DNA from: Pseudomonas koreensis
Lineage (GTDB): Bacteria; Pseudomonadota; Gammaproteobacteria; Pseudomonadales; Pseudomonadaceae
Assembly: GCF_024169245.1 (NCBI RefSeq)
Contig: NZ_JALJWP010000001.1
Coordinates: forward strand, 5,875,501 to 5,939,500
Direction of reading: 5' to 3'
DNA: 64,000 bases
Shown: one piece after another, positions 56,547-64,000 of the stretch
Position numbering within the stretch: the stretch's first letter is position 1
How the letters are laid out: each line of letters starts with the position of its first letter
Notes under the pieces: generated by a model
Seen by the model: only the letters and a program-made list of their open reading frames with translations
What the model was told of the DNA's origin: nothing
The model's database searches: none
Translations under genes and position numbers: made by a program

Positions 56547-57395
56547 TCAAGGGCTGTAGTAACCCACCGCGACGAGGAAATGCCCGACCTTTTTCAGGTA
56601 GGCATGCTTGTCCTCGATCTTGCCGGTCACCGGGTTTTTCCAGCGGTATTCATATTCGCCTTCATCCTGCTTGCCGATCAGCGCCAGAATCGGCTCGCCC
56701 ACCGGTTTGCCTTCCGGGTCCTTGACCTTGCCAAAGTCGGTGTTGATCAAACGCAGGTTGGTGCCGTGGGCAACGTAGCGCTGGTTGTTCAGATCGACCA
56801 CGAACACATACAGGTCATCCTGCAGGTAACCGCCCTTGAGCGAGTTGATCGCGGTCAGCGTGCCCTTCTCGTCCTTGGCCAGATCCGTTGCGGCTTTGTC
56901 GAGCAATGCCTTGGCCTGCTCGGCCGAGGCCCGTGGCAAGTAGTAACCGACCGCGAGAATGCGCTGGCCGACGCGCTGATAGAACACATGCTTGCGCTCG
57001 ACCTTGCCGTCGGCCCAGTTCTGCCAGCGGTATTCGGCCTGCTGGATGCCGTTGCCTTCCGGCACCTTCAGCGCGTCCTTGAACGCCTTCTGCAGATCCG
57101 GCCCGAGCACTTCGCTGACATCGCGGCCGATCAGCGCCGATGAAGGCCCGCCACTGGCAAGCATGACGCCCTTGGTGTCGAGGACGAACACGTAGCGATC
57201 CTTGTCGACGAACTCACCCTGGCGGCTGAATGCGGCGAACGCCTTGTCGCCGTTGTCGTGGTAGTAAGCCAAGGCTTTCTCCAGCAAGGCGATGGCGGCC
57301 TGACTGTCATCCCTGGCGGCGGTGGCGGCGCTGGCCTGGCCGAAACCGGCCAACAACAGCAGGCCGAGCCAGGCCACTTTATGCAAAAACCCCAT
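56547..57395 (-). CDS. secreted tandem Cache-domain protein
   Basis: A 282-residue protein with a signal peptide (AWLGLLLLAGFGQASAA) and two Cache-like halves. Each half contains the same series: a strand of YVFVLDTKG or YVFVVDLNN type, a YRW(Q/K)N(W/P) turn, and an AVGYY end. It should be periplasmic and bind a small ligand, but it lacks a kinase, chemotaxis or cyclase output domain. GAGG lies 8 nt before the ATG. It may act as a free binding protein for a sensor elsewhere; no partner is adjacent. Confidence 0.85.
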   Translation of the reverse strand: MGFLHKVAWLGLLLLAGFGQASAATAARDDSQAAIALLEKALAYYHDNGDKAFAAFSRQGEFVDKDRYVFVLDTKGVMLASGGPSSALIGRDVSEVLGPDLQKAFKDALKVPEGNGIQQAEYRWQNWADGKVERKHVFYQRVGQRILAVGYYLPRASAEQAKALLDKAATDLAKDEKGTLTAINSLKGGYLQDDLYVFVVDLNNQRYVAHGTNLRLINTDFGKVKDPEGKPVGEPILALIGKQDEGEYEYRWKNPVTGKIEDKHAYLKKVGHFLVAVGYYSP

Positions 57396-57524
57396 AGCGC
57401 ATCCCTCGTTCTTTTTGGTGTTTCAAGAGCGTAGACGGCTTGCGGTCATGTCGAGATATTCAGAGCGTTTCTGAACATTGCGCCGTGAGGCTGACAAGCA
57501 ATGCTCGCCAGCCTCGATCAGCGC

Positions 57525-58382
57525 TTACGGACGGGAATTGATCTGCTGCTGCAGGTTCTGGATCTGCGCCTGCAAGGTATTCAGGTTGCGGGTCATCTGC
57601 GCGCGGAACGCATCGAACTCGGCAGTATTGCCGCCACCCTGTGGCGCGGCCGGGCGGTTGTCCTGCTGACTTTTCAGGACGACGATGTCCTGCTCCAGAC
57701 GATCGATCGCCGCGCTCGGGTTGCCCTGTTTCTTCAGCGCGGCGATATCGGCGCCGAGGCTTTTGAACTGGGCGTCGAAGGCCTTCAGCTGCGCATCGAC
57801 CTTGCTGGTATCGGCCGGGGTGCTTTTGATGGTCGCCAGTTCGGCGCTCAGGGCTTTGACCTGCGCCTGCAACTGCGTGTTGGCGTTCTGCTGTTCAGTG
57901 GTCTGCGCGGTCATCTGCGCCAGCCGCTTGTCCAGCTCGCTGGCCTGACCGGCCACGCCTTGCTGTTGCTTGCTCTGGTCGAGCAGCTTGCCTTCGAGTT
58001 GTTTGATCTGGAGCTTCAGCGCTTCGCTGTCGCTGCTGACGTTGCTCTGGCTGGCGACGACTTTGCCGGAAATATCCTGCAGGCGCCCTGCCGCTTCTTC
58101 GCTGATTCGCGCGAAGCTTTCCTGGGTGGCGACCAGTTGCTGCTCCATCAGCGAAATCTGCTGGAAGCTCCACCAGGCCAGACCGATGAAGGCGAAAAAC
58201 AACGCGCCGACCAGCGCCCACAGCGGCCCGGTGCTGGCGGTCTTGACCTTGACCACGGGCGCGCTGCGCGAATGCACGGAAGTGCGGGGGCCGGGCGCGA
58301 TGTCATCGTCGTCGAACGGGTCAGCGCGCAGGCTTGGCACGTTATCGAAATCGTCGTCGTGGGCATCGTTTCGCATGGACAT
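57525..58382 (-). CDS. membrane-anchored coiled-coil protein
   Basis: A 285-residue protein with an acidic cytoplasmic N-terminus (DDDFDN and DDDD stretches), one transmembrane helix near residues 58-78 (LWALVGALFFAFIGLAWWSF), and then a long coiled coil rich in Q, A and K to the end (for example LQAQIQNLQQQIN). It looks like a structural or scaffolding protein. I do not recognise a specific family. The start at 58382 (MSMRND) has AAAGG 8-9 nt upstream. It sits between the Cache gene and an epimerase gene on the same strand. Confidence 0.8.
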   Translation of the reverse strand: MSMRNDAHDDDFDNVPSLRADPFDDDDIAPGPRTSVHSRSAPVVKVKTASTGPLWALVGALFFAFIGLAWWSFQQISLMEQQLVATQESFARISEEAAGRLQDISGKVVASQSNVSSDSEALKLQIKQLEGKLLDQSKQQQGVAGQASELDKRLAQMTAQTTEQQNANTQLQAQVKALSAELATIKSTPADTSKVDAQLKAFDAQFKSLGADIAALKKQGNPSAAIDRLEQDIVVLKSQQDNRPAAPQGGGNTAEFDAFRAQMTRNLNTLQAQIQNLQQQINSRP

Positions 58383-58498
58383 TGAGGCAACCTTTGGCAA
58401 ACGCGGTGATGGCTAAATGCTGCGAAGTATAACCGCCGCAGCCGCAGGCATTGACCCTCAACCCGCAAGGCGGTTCATTGCCGCCCGGCCGAATCGTT

Positions 58499-59491
58499 TC
58501 AACGGATGTCCTGGGCTTTCCACCACGCACAGAACTCATCGAGGGCAGCCCACAGGCTGACTTTCGGATCGTAGTCGAGATAATGCCGGGCGCGGCTGAT
58601 GTCCAGGGTGAAATTTTTCTTCATGACTTGCATGCCCAGACGCGACAGGGTCGGTTCCGGACGTCCGGGCCAGAGCATGCACGCGCCTTCGTTGAGCGCG
58701 GCGACACTGTAGGCCAGTCCATAGGAGCGGTATTTGCGCACCTGATCGACTTCCATCCGCCGCATCACGTAGTTGACCACGTCCCACAGCGGCACCGGCG
58801 TACCGTTGCTGATGTTGTAGGCCTTGCCCAACGCTGAGCCCGCGGCCAACAGACTGCTGAGCATGGCTTCGTTGAGGTTCTGCACGCTGGTGAAATCGAC
58901 TTTGTTCAAGCCGTCGCCGATGATCGCCAGACGGCCCTTGCGCTGCATCTTCAGCAAGCGCGGGAAGATGCTCATGTCACCGGCGCCGGTCACGAAACGC
59001 GGGCGCAGGGCGATGGTTTCCAGACCGAATTCCTGCGCGCCGAAGACCTTTTGCTCGGCCAGATATTTGGTCGCGGCGTATGGATGCTTGAAGCGTTTGG
59101 GCACTTGCTCTTCGGTCAGAGCGAGATGGTCGCGGCCATCGAAATAGATCGACGGCGACGACAGATGCACCAGTCGCCGCACCCGCTGCTTGAGGCAAGC
59201 CTCGACGACGTTTTCGGTGACTTCGACATTGCCCTGATGAAAGTCCTGATATCGCCCCCACACGCCAACGGCACCGGCGCAATGCACCACCGCTTCGACG
59301 TCGCGGCACAGGTCGTGCACCAGATCGGCGTCGGTGAGATCGCCCGGCACAAACTCGGCACCGCGGCGCACCAGATGCTCGACGCTCTCGGCCCGGCGAC
59401 CGTTGACCCGCACTTCAAGGCCCTGCTCCAGGGCGAAACGCGCAAAGCGCCCGCCAATAAAGCCGCTGGCGCCGGTAACCAAAATCTTCAT
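58499..59491 (-). CDS. NAD-dependent epimerase/dehydratase family protein
   Basis: A 330-residue extended short-chain dehydrogenase. The NAD motif is GASGFIGG at the N-terminus, the catalytic pair is PYAATK (Y-x-x-x-K) near residue 140, and LVHLSSPSIY carries the catalytic serine region. It may act on a nucleotide sugar or a steroid-like ring; the substrate is unknown. GGAG lies 9 nt before the ATG at 59491; a TTG one codon earlier is not needed. I recall a similar gene near sodB in P. aeruginosa (PA4361). Confidence 0.88.
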   Translation of the reverse strand: MKILVTGASGFIGGRFARFALEQGLEVRVNGRRAESVEHLVRRGAEFVPGDLTDADLVHDLCRDVEAVVHCAGAVGVWGRYQDFHQGNVEVTENVVEACLKQRVRRLVHLSSPSIYFDGRDHLALTEEQVPKRFKHPYAATKYLAEQKVFGAQEFGLETIALRPRFVTGAGDMSIFPRLLKMQRKGRLAIIGDGLNKVDFTSVQNLNEAMLSSLLAAGSALGKAYNISNGTPVPLWDVVNYVMRRMEVDQVRKYRSYGLAYSVAALNEGACMLWPGRPEPTLSRLGMQVMKKNFTLDISRARHYLDYDPKVSLWAALDEFCAWWKAQDIR

Positions 59492-59516
59492 CAAAAAAAA
59501 CTCCAGGAGAACAGTT

Positions 59517-59591
59517 GCAAGCTTCAGGCTATAAGCTGCAAGTTGAAACGGTGCGCGTACTTGCCGCTTGCAGCTTGACGCTTACAGCTGC
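59517..59591. repeat. dyad element related to the one at 25344
   Basis: A palindrome-like stretch with gcaagcttcaggctataagc on one side and cttgccgcttgcagcttg on the other. It shares gcgtacttgccgcttg-like core text with the 25344-25429 element. It lies between the convergent 5' end of the epimerase gene and the 3' end of argP. Confidence 0.6.
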
Positions 59592-59593
59592 TT

Positions 59594-60481
59594 TCAAGCC
59601 ACTAGCCACTGCCTGGACGAGCGCAGTAATTGTTCGGTCAGCAGGTTCAGCAACTGGCCGCCATTGCGCCAATGATGCCAGTACAGCGGCACGTCGATCG
59701 GTTTATCTGGCAACAGTTCGCGCAATATTCCGCGTTGCAGTTGCTCGCGCACTTGCAGTTCCGGCACCAGGCCCCAGCCAAGGCCGGCCTCGGTCAGGCG
59801 TATGAAGCCTTCGGACGACGGGCATAAATGGTGCTCGAACGCGCCGTCGACGCCCAACAGCGCCAGGTAGCGATGCTGGAGAAAATCGTCCGGGCCGAAT
59901 ACCAGCGCCGGGGTGCGTGGCAACTGTTCGGCGCGCACGCCATCGGGAAAATGTCGAGCGATGAACGCCGGACTGGCCAGGGCGCGATAGCGCATGGCGC
60001 CGAGCAACACGCTGCGTGCGCCGGCCACCGGGCGCTCGCTGGCACACAGGCAGGCGGCCACTTCACCGGCACGCATGCGCTTGAGGCCGACGGTCTGGTC
60101 CTCGACGATCAGGTCGAGCAACAAATGCTGCTCGGCGCAGAAATCGCCAACGGCCTCTGCCCACCAAGTGGCGAGGCTATCGGCGTTGAGGGCAATGCGC
60201 AGGCGATCTGGCAGGCCTTCTTCGTCCAACGCCGGCACTACGGATTGCAAGTCGCGCTCGAGCAAACGCACCTGTTGCACATGGTTGAGCAAGCGTCGGC
60301 CGATTTCGGTCGGCGCTGGCGGTGTTTCGCGCACAAGCACCGGCTGACCGACCCGCGCCTCAAGCAACTTGATGCGCTGGGAGATGGCCGACTGCGACAG
60401 GCCGAGAACCTGTGCGGCGCGATCGAATCCGGCCTGCTCGACCACGGCAACCAGCGCGGAAAGCAATTTATAGTCGAACAT
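59594..60481 (-). CDS. argP: LysR-family regulator ArgP (IciA)
   Basis: A 295-residue LysR regulator. The helix-turn-helix is GFDRAAQVLGLSQSAISQRI near residue 20, and the effector domain includes LATWWAEAVGDFCAEQHLL, characteristic of ArgP. In this family it activates an amino-acid exporter in response to arginine or lysine. The divergent LysE/ArgO gene 96 bp away fits that. The cognate operator should be in that gap. Confidence 0.9.
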   Translation of the reverse strand: MFDYKLLSALVAVVEQAGFDRAAQVLGLSQSAISQRIKLLEARVGQPVLVRETPPAPTEIGRRLLNHVQQVRLLERDLQSVVPALDEEGLPDRLRIALNADSLATWWAEAVGDFCAEQHLLLDLIVEDQTVGLKRMRAGEVAACLCASERPVAGARSVLLGAMRYRALASPAFIARHFPDGVRAEQLPRTPALVFGPDDFLQHRYLALLGVDGAFEHHLCPSSEGFIRLTEAGLGWGLVPELQVREQLQRGILRELLPDKPIDVPLYWHHWRNGGQLLNLLTEQLLRSSRQWLVA

Positions 60482-60577
60482 CAGTTTTCCTAATGGGCGA
60501 TCAGTACTATTGGTTTTTCTTATACAGCGTCACACCGGAGAATAGCCAGCAAGCACCCTCTTTCAAGGATATTTTCC

Positions 60578-61180
60578 ATGTGGCAAAGCTATGTAAACGG
60601 CCTGTTGGTGGCGTTCGGCCTGATCATGGCGATCGGCACGCAGAACGCTTTTGTCTTGGCGCAGAGTCTGCGCCGTGAACATCATTTGCCGGTGGCGGCA
60701 TTGTGCGTGGTGTGTGACGCGATTCTGGTGGCGGCCGGAGTATTCGGCCTGGCGACGATTCTGGCGCAGAACCCGACCCTGCTGGCGATTGCCCGTTGGG
60801 GCGGCGCGACCTTTCTGATCTGGTACGGCAGCCAGGCATTGCGCCGGGCCTGCTCGAAACAGAGCCTTGAGCAAGGCGAAAACCAGACCGTGCGCTCGTT
60901 GCGCGCAGTCATGCTTAGCGCGTTGGCGGTGACCTTGCTTAATCCCCACGTCTATCTGGATACGGTATTGCTGATCGGCTCGCTGGGCGCGCAGCAGTCG
61001 GTGCCCGGCGCTTATGTGGTCGGCGCGGCGAGTGCCTCGCTGCTGTGGTTTTTCACCCTCGCCTTGGGCGCGGCGTGGCTGGCACCGTGGCTGGCCCGCC
61101 CGAGCACCTGGCGCATTCTCGATCTGGTCGTTGCGTTGATGATGTTCGCCGTGGCCGCGCAACTGATTATCGCCGGATGA
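60578..61180 (+). CDS. LysE/ArgO-family amino-acid exporter
   Basis: A 200-residue inner-membrane exporter with five to six transmembrane helices. The family start is FGLIMAIGTQNAFVLAQSLR, and LNPHVYLDTVLLIGSLG is the second conserved block. It likely exports arginine and/or lysine. AAGGA lies 9 nt before the ATG. It is paired with the divergent argP and precedes sodB with a separate promoter region. Confidence 0.92.
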   Translation: MWQSYVNGLLVAFGLIMAIGTQNAFVLAQSLRREHHLPVAALCVVCDAILVAAGVFGLATILAQNPTLLAIARWGGATFLIWYGSQALRRACSKQSLEQGENQTVRSLRAVMLSALAVTLLNPHVYLDTVLLIGSLGAQQSVPGAYVVGAASASLLWFFTLALGAAWLAPWLARPSTWRILDLVVALMMFAVAAQLIIAG

Positions 61181-61356
61181 TTTATTCCAGAAGGCTCTGG
61201 AACCTCTATCCCACACAGTTGTTGCGTGGTTAAGGCGCGACCCCGGTGCTATGATCCGAACCCTGCGCCGCAAAGAGTAAAAACTCGCCGGTGCATTTCC
61301 GGCCGCCCGTGATCGGCCTTGCGCTCACCGCAACAGACCTGATTAGGAGAATCATC

Positions 61357-61953
61357 ATGGCTTTCGAATTGCCGCCGCTGCCTTACGCACACGATGCCCT
61401 GCAGCCGCACATCTCCAAGGAAACCCTGGAGTTCCACCACGACAAGCACCACAACACCTACGTCGTGAACCTGAACAACCTGGTGCCAGGCACCGAATTT
61501 GAAGGCAAGACCCTGGAAGAAATCGTCAAGACTTCTTCGGGCGGCATCTTCAACAACGCCGCTCAGGTCTGGAACCACACCTTCTACTGGAACTGCCTGG
61601 CGCCAAACGCCGGCGGTCAGCCAACCGGCGCACTGGCAGATGCCATCAACGCAGCGTTCGGTTCGTTCGACAAGTTCAAGGAAGAATTCAGCAAAACCTC
61701 GATCGGCACCTTCGGTTCCGGCTGGGGCTGGCTGGTGAAAAAGGCTGACGGTTCCCTGGCCCTGGCCAGCACCATCGGCGCCGGCAACCCGCTGACCAGC
61801 GGCGACACCCCGCTGCTGACCTGCGACGTCTGGGAACACGCTTACTACATCGACTACCGCAACCTGCGTCCGAAGTACGTTGAAGCGTTCTGGAATCTGG
61901 TCAACTGGAAGTTCGTGGCCGAGCAGTTCGAAGGCAAGACCTTCACCGCTTAA
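61357..61953 (+). CDS. sodB: iron superoxide dismutase
   Basis: A 198-residue Fe-type superoxide dismutase that converts superoxide to hydrogen peroxide and oxygen in the cytoplasm. Metal ligands are the His in [13 protein letters not shown], the His in [11 protein letters not shown] and the Asp and His in [11 protein letters not shown]. The glutamine in NNAAQVWNH and the GSGWGWL segment are typical of the Fe form. AGGAG lies 7 nt before the ATG at 61357. It has its own terminator. The position between a LysE exporter and bifA is the same as in P. aeruginosa as I recall (PA4365-PA4367). Confidence 0.97.
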   Translation: MAFELPPLPYAHDALQPHISKETLEFHHDKHHNTYVVNLNNLVPGTEFEGKTLEEIVKTSSGGIFNNAAQVWNHTFYWNCLAPNAGGQPTGALADAINAAFGSFDKFKEEFSKTSIGTFGSGWGWLVKKADGSLALASTIGAGNPLTSGDTPLLTCDVWEHAYYIDYRNLRPKYVEAFWNLVNWKFVAEQFEGKTFTA

Positions 61954-61972
61954 GCTGCACGCCAGACAAGAG

Positions 61973-61997
61973 ACCCGGCTTCGGCCGGGTTTTTTTA
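61973..61997 (+). terminator. rho-independent terminator of sodB
   Basis: ACCCGGC and GCCGGGT form a stem with a TTCG loop, followed by seven T residues. It starts 20 bp after the sodB stop. The rest of the 329-bp gap to bifA shows no gene or clear motif. Confidence 0.92.
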
Positions 61998-62282
61998 TGC
62001 CCGGCGCATGGCGTTTGTCGCACGGCAAAAGCAGCTTCGCGCCGTTTGCCGCCAGCCCACAGCCGACTACCATCAGAGACAGGAAAAAATCTTTGACCCG
62101 GTGCTCAAGTTGCGGGCAATTGCAACCGACACAGTTGATTCAGAGCTATTACTCAAATGACGACATTGCGGCCAGGATACCGGCGAATTTTCCCGTGCCT
62201 GATTGTCCCTTTGACTGCCAACCCGGGATTGCCAATACTCATGGCAACTTGACGCTACCCGCACGGAACAAGGAATAACCCT

Positions 62283-64000
62283 TTGAAGCTGGAACTCAAG
62301 AACAGCTTGTCGGTGAAGTTGCTCCGGGTCGTGCTCCTGTCGGCATTGATCGTAGGCGTAGTCTTGAGCTGCGCGCAGATTGTGTTCGATGCCTACAAGA
62401 CCCGTCAGGCCGTGGCCGGCGACGCCGAACGTATCCTCGACATGTTCCGCGATCCTTCGACTCAGGCCGTCTACAGCCTGGATCGGGAAATGGGCATGCA
62501 GGTGATCGAAGGGCTGTTCCAGGACGACGCCGTGCGTCAGGCCTCTATAGGCCACCCCAACGAAGCCATGCTCGCGCAGAAATCACGCGAACTGCAGCAT
62601 TCCAACAGTCGCTGGCTGACTGACCTGATTCTTGGTCAGGAACGCACCTTCACCACGCAATTGGTCGGCCGTGGCCCCTACAGCGAATACTACGGCGACC
62701 TGAGCATCACCCTCGACACCGCCACTTATGGCGAAGGGTTCATTGTCAGCTCGGTGATCATTTTCATTTCCGGCGTATTGCGCGCACTGGCGTTGGGGCT
62801 GGTGCTGTATCTGGTCTATCACTGGCTGCTGACCAAACCGCTGTCGCGAATCATCGAGCACCTCACCGAGATCAACCCCGACCGCCCTAGCGAGCACAAG
62901 ATTCCGCAGATCAAGGGCCACGAAAAAAACGAGCTGGGCCTGTGGATCAACACCGCCAACCAGCTGCTCGAGTCCATCGAACGCAACACTCATCTGCGCC
63001 ACGAAGCGGAAAACAGCCTGCTGCGCATGGCCCAGTACGACTTCCTCACCGGCCTGCCGAACCGCCAGCAATTGCAGCAGCAACTGGACAAGATTCTGGT
63101 GGATGCCGGCAAGTTGCAACGCCGTGTCGCCGTGCTGTGTGTCGGACTGGATGACTTCAAGGGCATCAACGAACAATTCAGCTACCAGACCGGCGACCAG
63201 TTGCTGCTGGCCCTGGCCGATCGCTTGCGCGCCCATAGCGGTCGCCTCGGCGCCCTCGCCCGTCTCGGCGGCGACCAGTTTGCGCTGGTGCAGGCCGACA
63301 TCGAACAACCTTACGAAGCGGCGGAACTGGCGCAGAGCATTCTCGATGACCTCGAGGCACCCTTCGCCCTCGACGATCAGGAAATCCGCCTGCGCGCGAC
63401 CATCGGCATCACCCTGTTCCCGGAGGACGGCGACAGCACCGAGAAACTGTTGCAGAAAGCCGAGCAGACCATGACCCTGGCCAAGACCCGCTCGCGCAAT
63501 CGCTATCAGTTCTACATCGCCAGTGTCGACAGCGAGATGCGCCGCCGTCGCGAGCTGGAAAAAGACCTGCGCGATGCACTGATACGCGACCAGTTCTACC
63601 TCGTCTACCAGCCGCAGATCAGTTATCGCGATCACCGCGTGGTCGGCGTCGAAGCGCTGATTCGCTGGCAGCACCCGGAACACGGCCTGGTGCCGCCGGA
63701 CCTGTTCATTCCGCTGGCGGAACAGAACGGCACGATCATCGCCATCGGCGAGTGGGTGCTCGATCAAGCGTGCAAGCAATTGCGTGAGTGGCACGATCAG
63801 GGTTTTGTCGATCTGCGCATGGCGGTCAACCTGTCGACCGTGCAACTGCACCACGCCGAGCTGCCGCGGGTGGTCAACAACCTGCTGCAGATGTACCGCC
63901 TGCCGCCGCGCAGCCTGGAACTGGAAGTCACCGAAACCGGCCTGATGGAAGACATCACCACCGCCGCCCAGCATCTGCTCAGCCTGCGCCGTTCCGGCGC
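62283..64000 (+). CDS. bifA: c-di-GMP phosphodiesterase BifA, 3' end outside window
   Basis: The frame is open from a TTG start at 62283 (MKLELKNSLSVKLLRV) to the window edge, showing 572 residues. AAGGA lies 7 nt before the TTG. There is an N-terminal transmembrane helix (about 12-32), a periplasmic region, a second helix near 160-180, a degenerate GGDEF domain with GGDQF, and the start of an EAL domain with VEALIRW. Degenerate GGDQF plus intact EAL and the position after sodB identify it as BifA, which lowers c-di-GMP and so promotes swarming and limits biofilm in P. aeruginosa. The C-terminal part of EAL is not visible. Confidence 0.93.
   Translation, partial: MKLELKNSLSVKLLRVVLLSALIVGVVLSCAQIVFDAYKTRQAVAGDAERILDMFRDPSTQAVYSLDREMGMQVIEGLFQDDAVRQASIGHPNEAMLAQKSRELQHSNSRWLTDLILGQERTFTTQLVGRGPYSEYYGDLSITLDTATYGEGFIVSSVIIFISGVLRALALGLVLYLVYHWLLTKPLSRIIEHLTEINPDRPSEHKIPQIKGHEKNELGLWINTANQLLESIERNTHLRHEAENSLLRMAQYDFLTGLPNRQQLQQQLDKILVDAGKLQRRVAVLCVGLDDFKGINEQFSYQTGDQLLLALADRLRAHSGRLGALARLGGDQFALVQADIEQPYEAAELAQSILDDLEAPFALDDQEIRLRATIGITLFPEDGDSTEKLLQKAEQTMTLAKTRSRNRYQFYIASVDSEMRRRRELEKDLRDALIRDQFYLVYQPQISYRDHRVVGVEALIRWQHPEHGLVPPDLFIPLAEQNGTIIAIGEWVLDQACKQLREWHDQGFVDLRMAVNLSTVQLHHAELPRVVNNLLQMYRLPPRSLELEVTETGLMEDITTAAQHLLSLRRSG

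Noticed and set aside
62583..63974. 463-codon frame antisense to bifA
   Set aside because: bifA runs off the window on the plus strand, so the antisense frame looks like the only long one here, but the plus frame encodes clear GGDQF and EAL motifs.

Overview
The window reads as chromosomal DNA of a fluorescent-group Pseudomonas. The GC content is high, the intergenic REP and REP-like dyads are of the kind common in that group, and the core genes sit in blocks I recall from P. aeruginosa: moxR, DUF58, PilZ, pykA, enoyl-CoA hydratase, ferredoxin reductase, diguanylate cyclase and fumarase, then at the far end epimerase, argP/iciA, LysE exporter, sodB and bifA. No tRNA, rRNA, CRISPR array, transposase or integrase gene was seen.

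Layout. Positions 1-2080 hold moxR (cut by the window edge) and a DUF58 gene. Positions 2094-17092 (minus strand) hold an insecticidal Tc-toxin operon block: a large Ig-repeat protein, a TcaA-like and a TcaB-like half of the TcA pore subunit, and a second giant Ig-repeat protein. Core genes follow (DUF6124, PilZ, lipoprotein, pyk), then a delta-60 repeat protein (20978-22261), more core genes (22384-27120), and then the TcB subunit plus two tandem TccC-type Rhs toxin subunits (27318-37329), chained by ATGA overlaps. Positions 37409-42188 are a DctB/DctD-like two-component system with an alpha-ketoglutarate-type permease preceded by a good sigma-54 promoter. Positions 42406-53496 carry small redox genes, AraC and LysR regulators, a 2-ketoarginine-decarboxylase-like gene with an aldehyde dehydrogenase, and a beta-lactamase-fold hydrolase. 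Then come pobR/pobA with a DHA2 exporter, a Cache protein, a coiled-coil membrane protein, an epimerase, argP with a LysE exporter, sodB and the 5' part of bifA.

Most interesting signal. A 16-bp palindrome, CTGTCA-N4-TGACAG, occurs four times. Each copy lies upstream of one of four transcription units: the Ig-protein gene, the TcaA gene, the delta-60 gene and the TcB gene. In 20-bp form these fit the LuxR-family box (CT-N12-AG), and the TcB copy is a perfect 20-bp palindrome. In all four a -10-like hexamer starts exactly 21 nt after the box, with quality ranging from good (TATTAA) to poor. This suggests that a Tc-toxin regulon dispersed among housekeeping genes is switched on by a LuxR-type (quorum-sensing or orphan) activator that is not encoded in this window. 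The delta-60 protein and the Ig-repeat proteins would then be co-regulated partners of the toxin.

Other points: the TcaA-like gene has a -1 frame change exactly at a canonical-pattern slippery heptamer (T TTC CCT). The two TccC genes share about 959 bp without a visible difference but have different C-terminal toxins with a similar overall plan. A structured RNA element appears to precede the DUF6124 gene.
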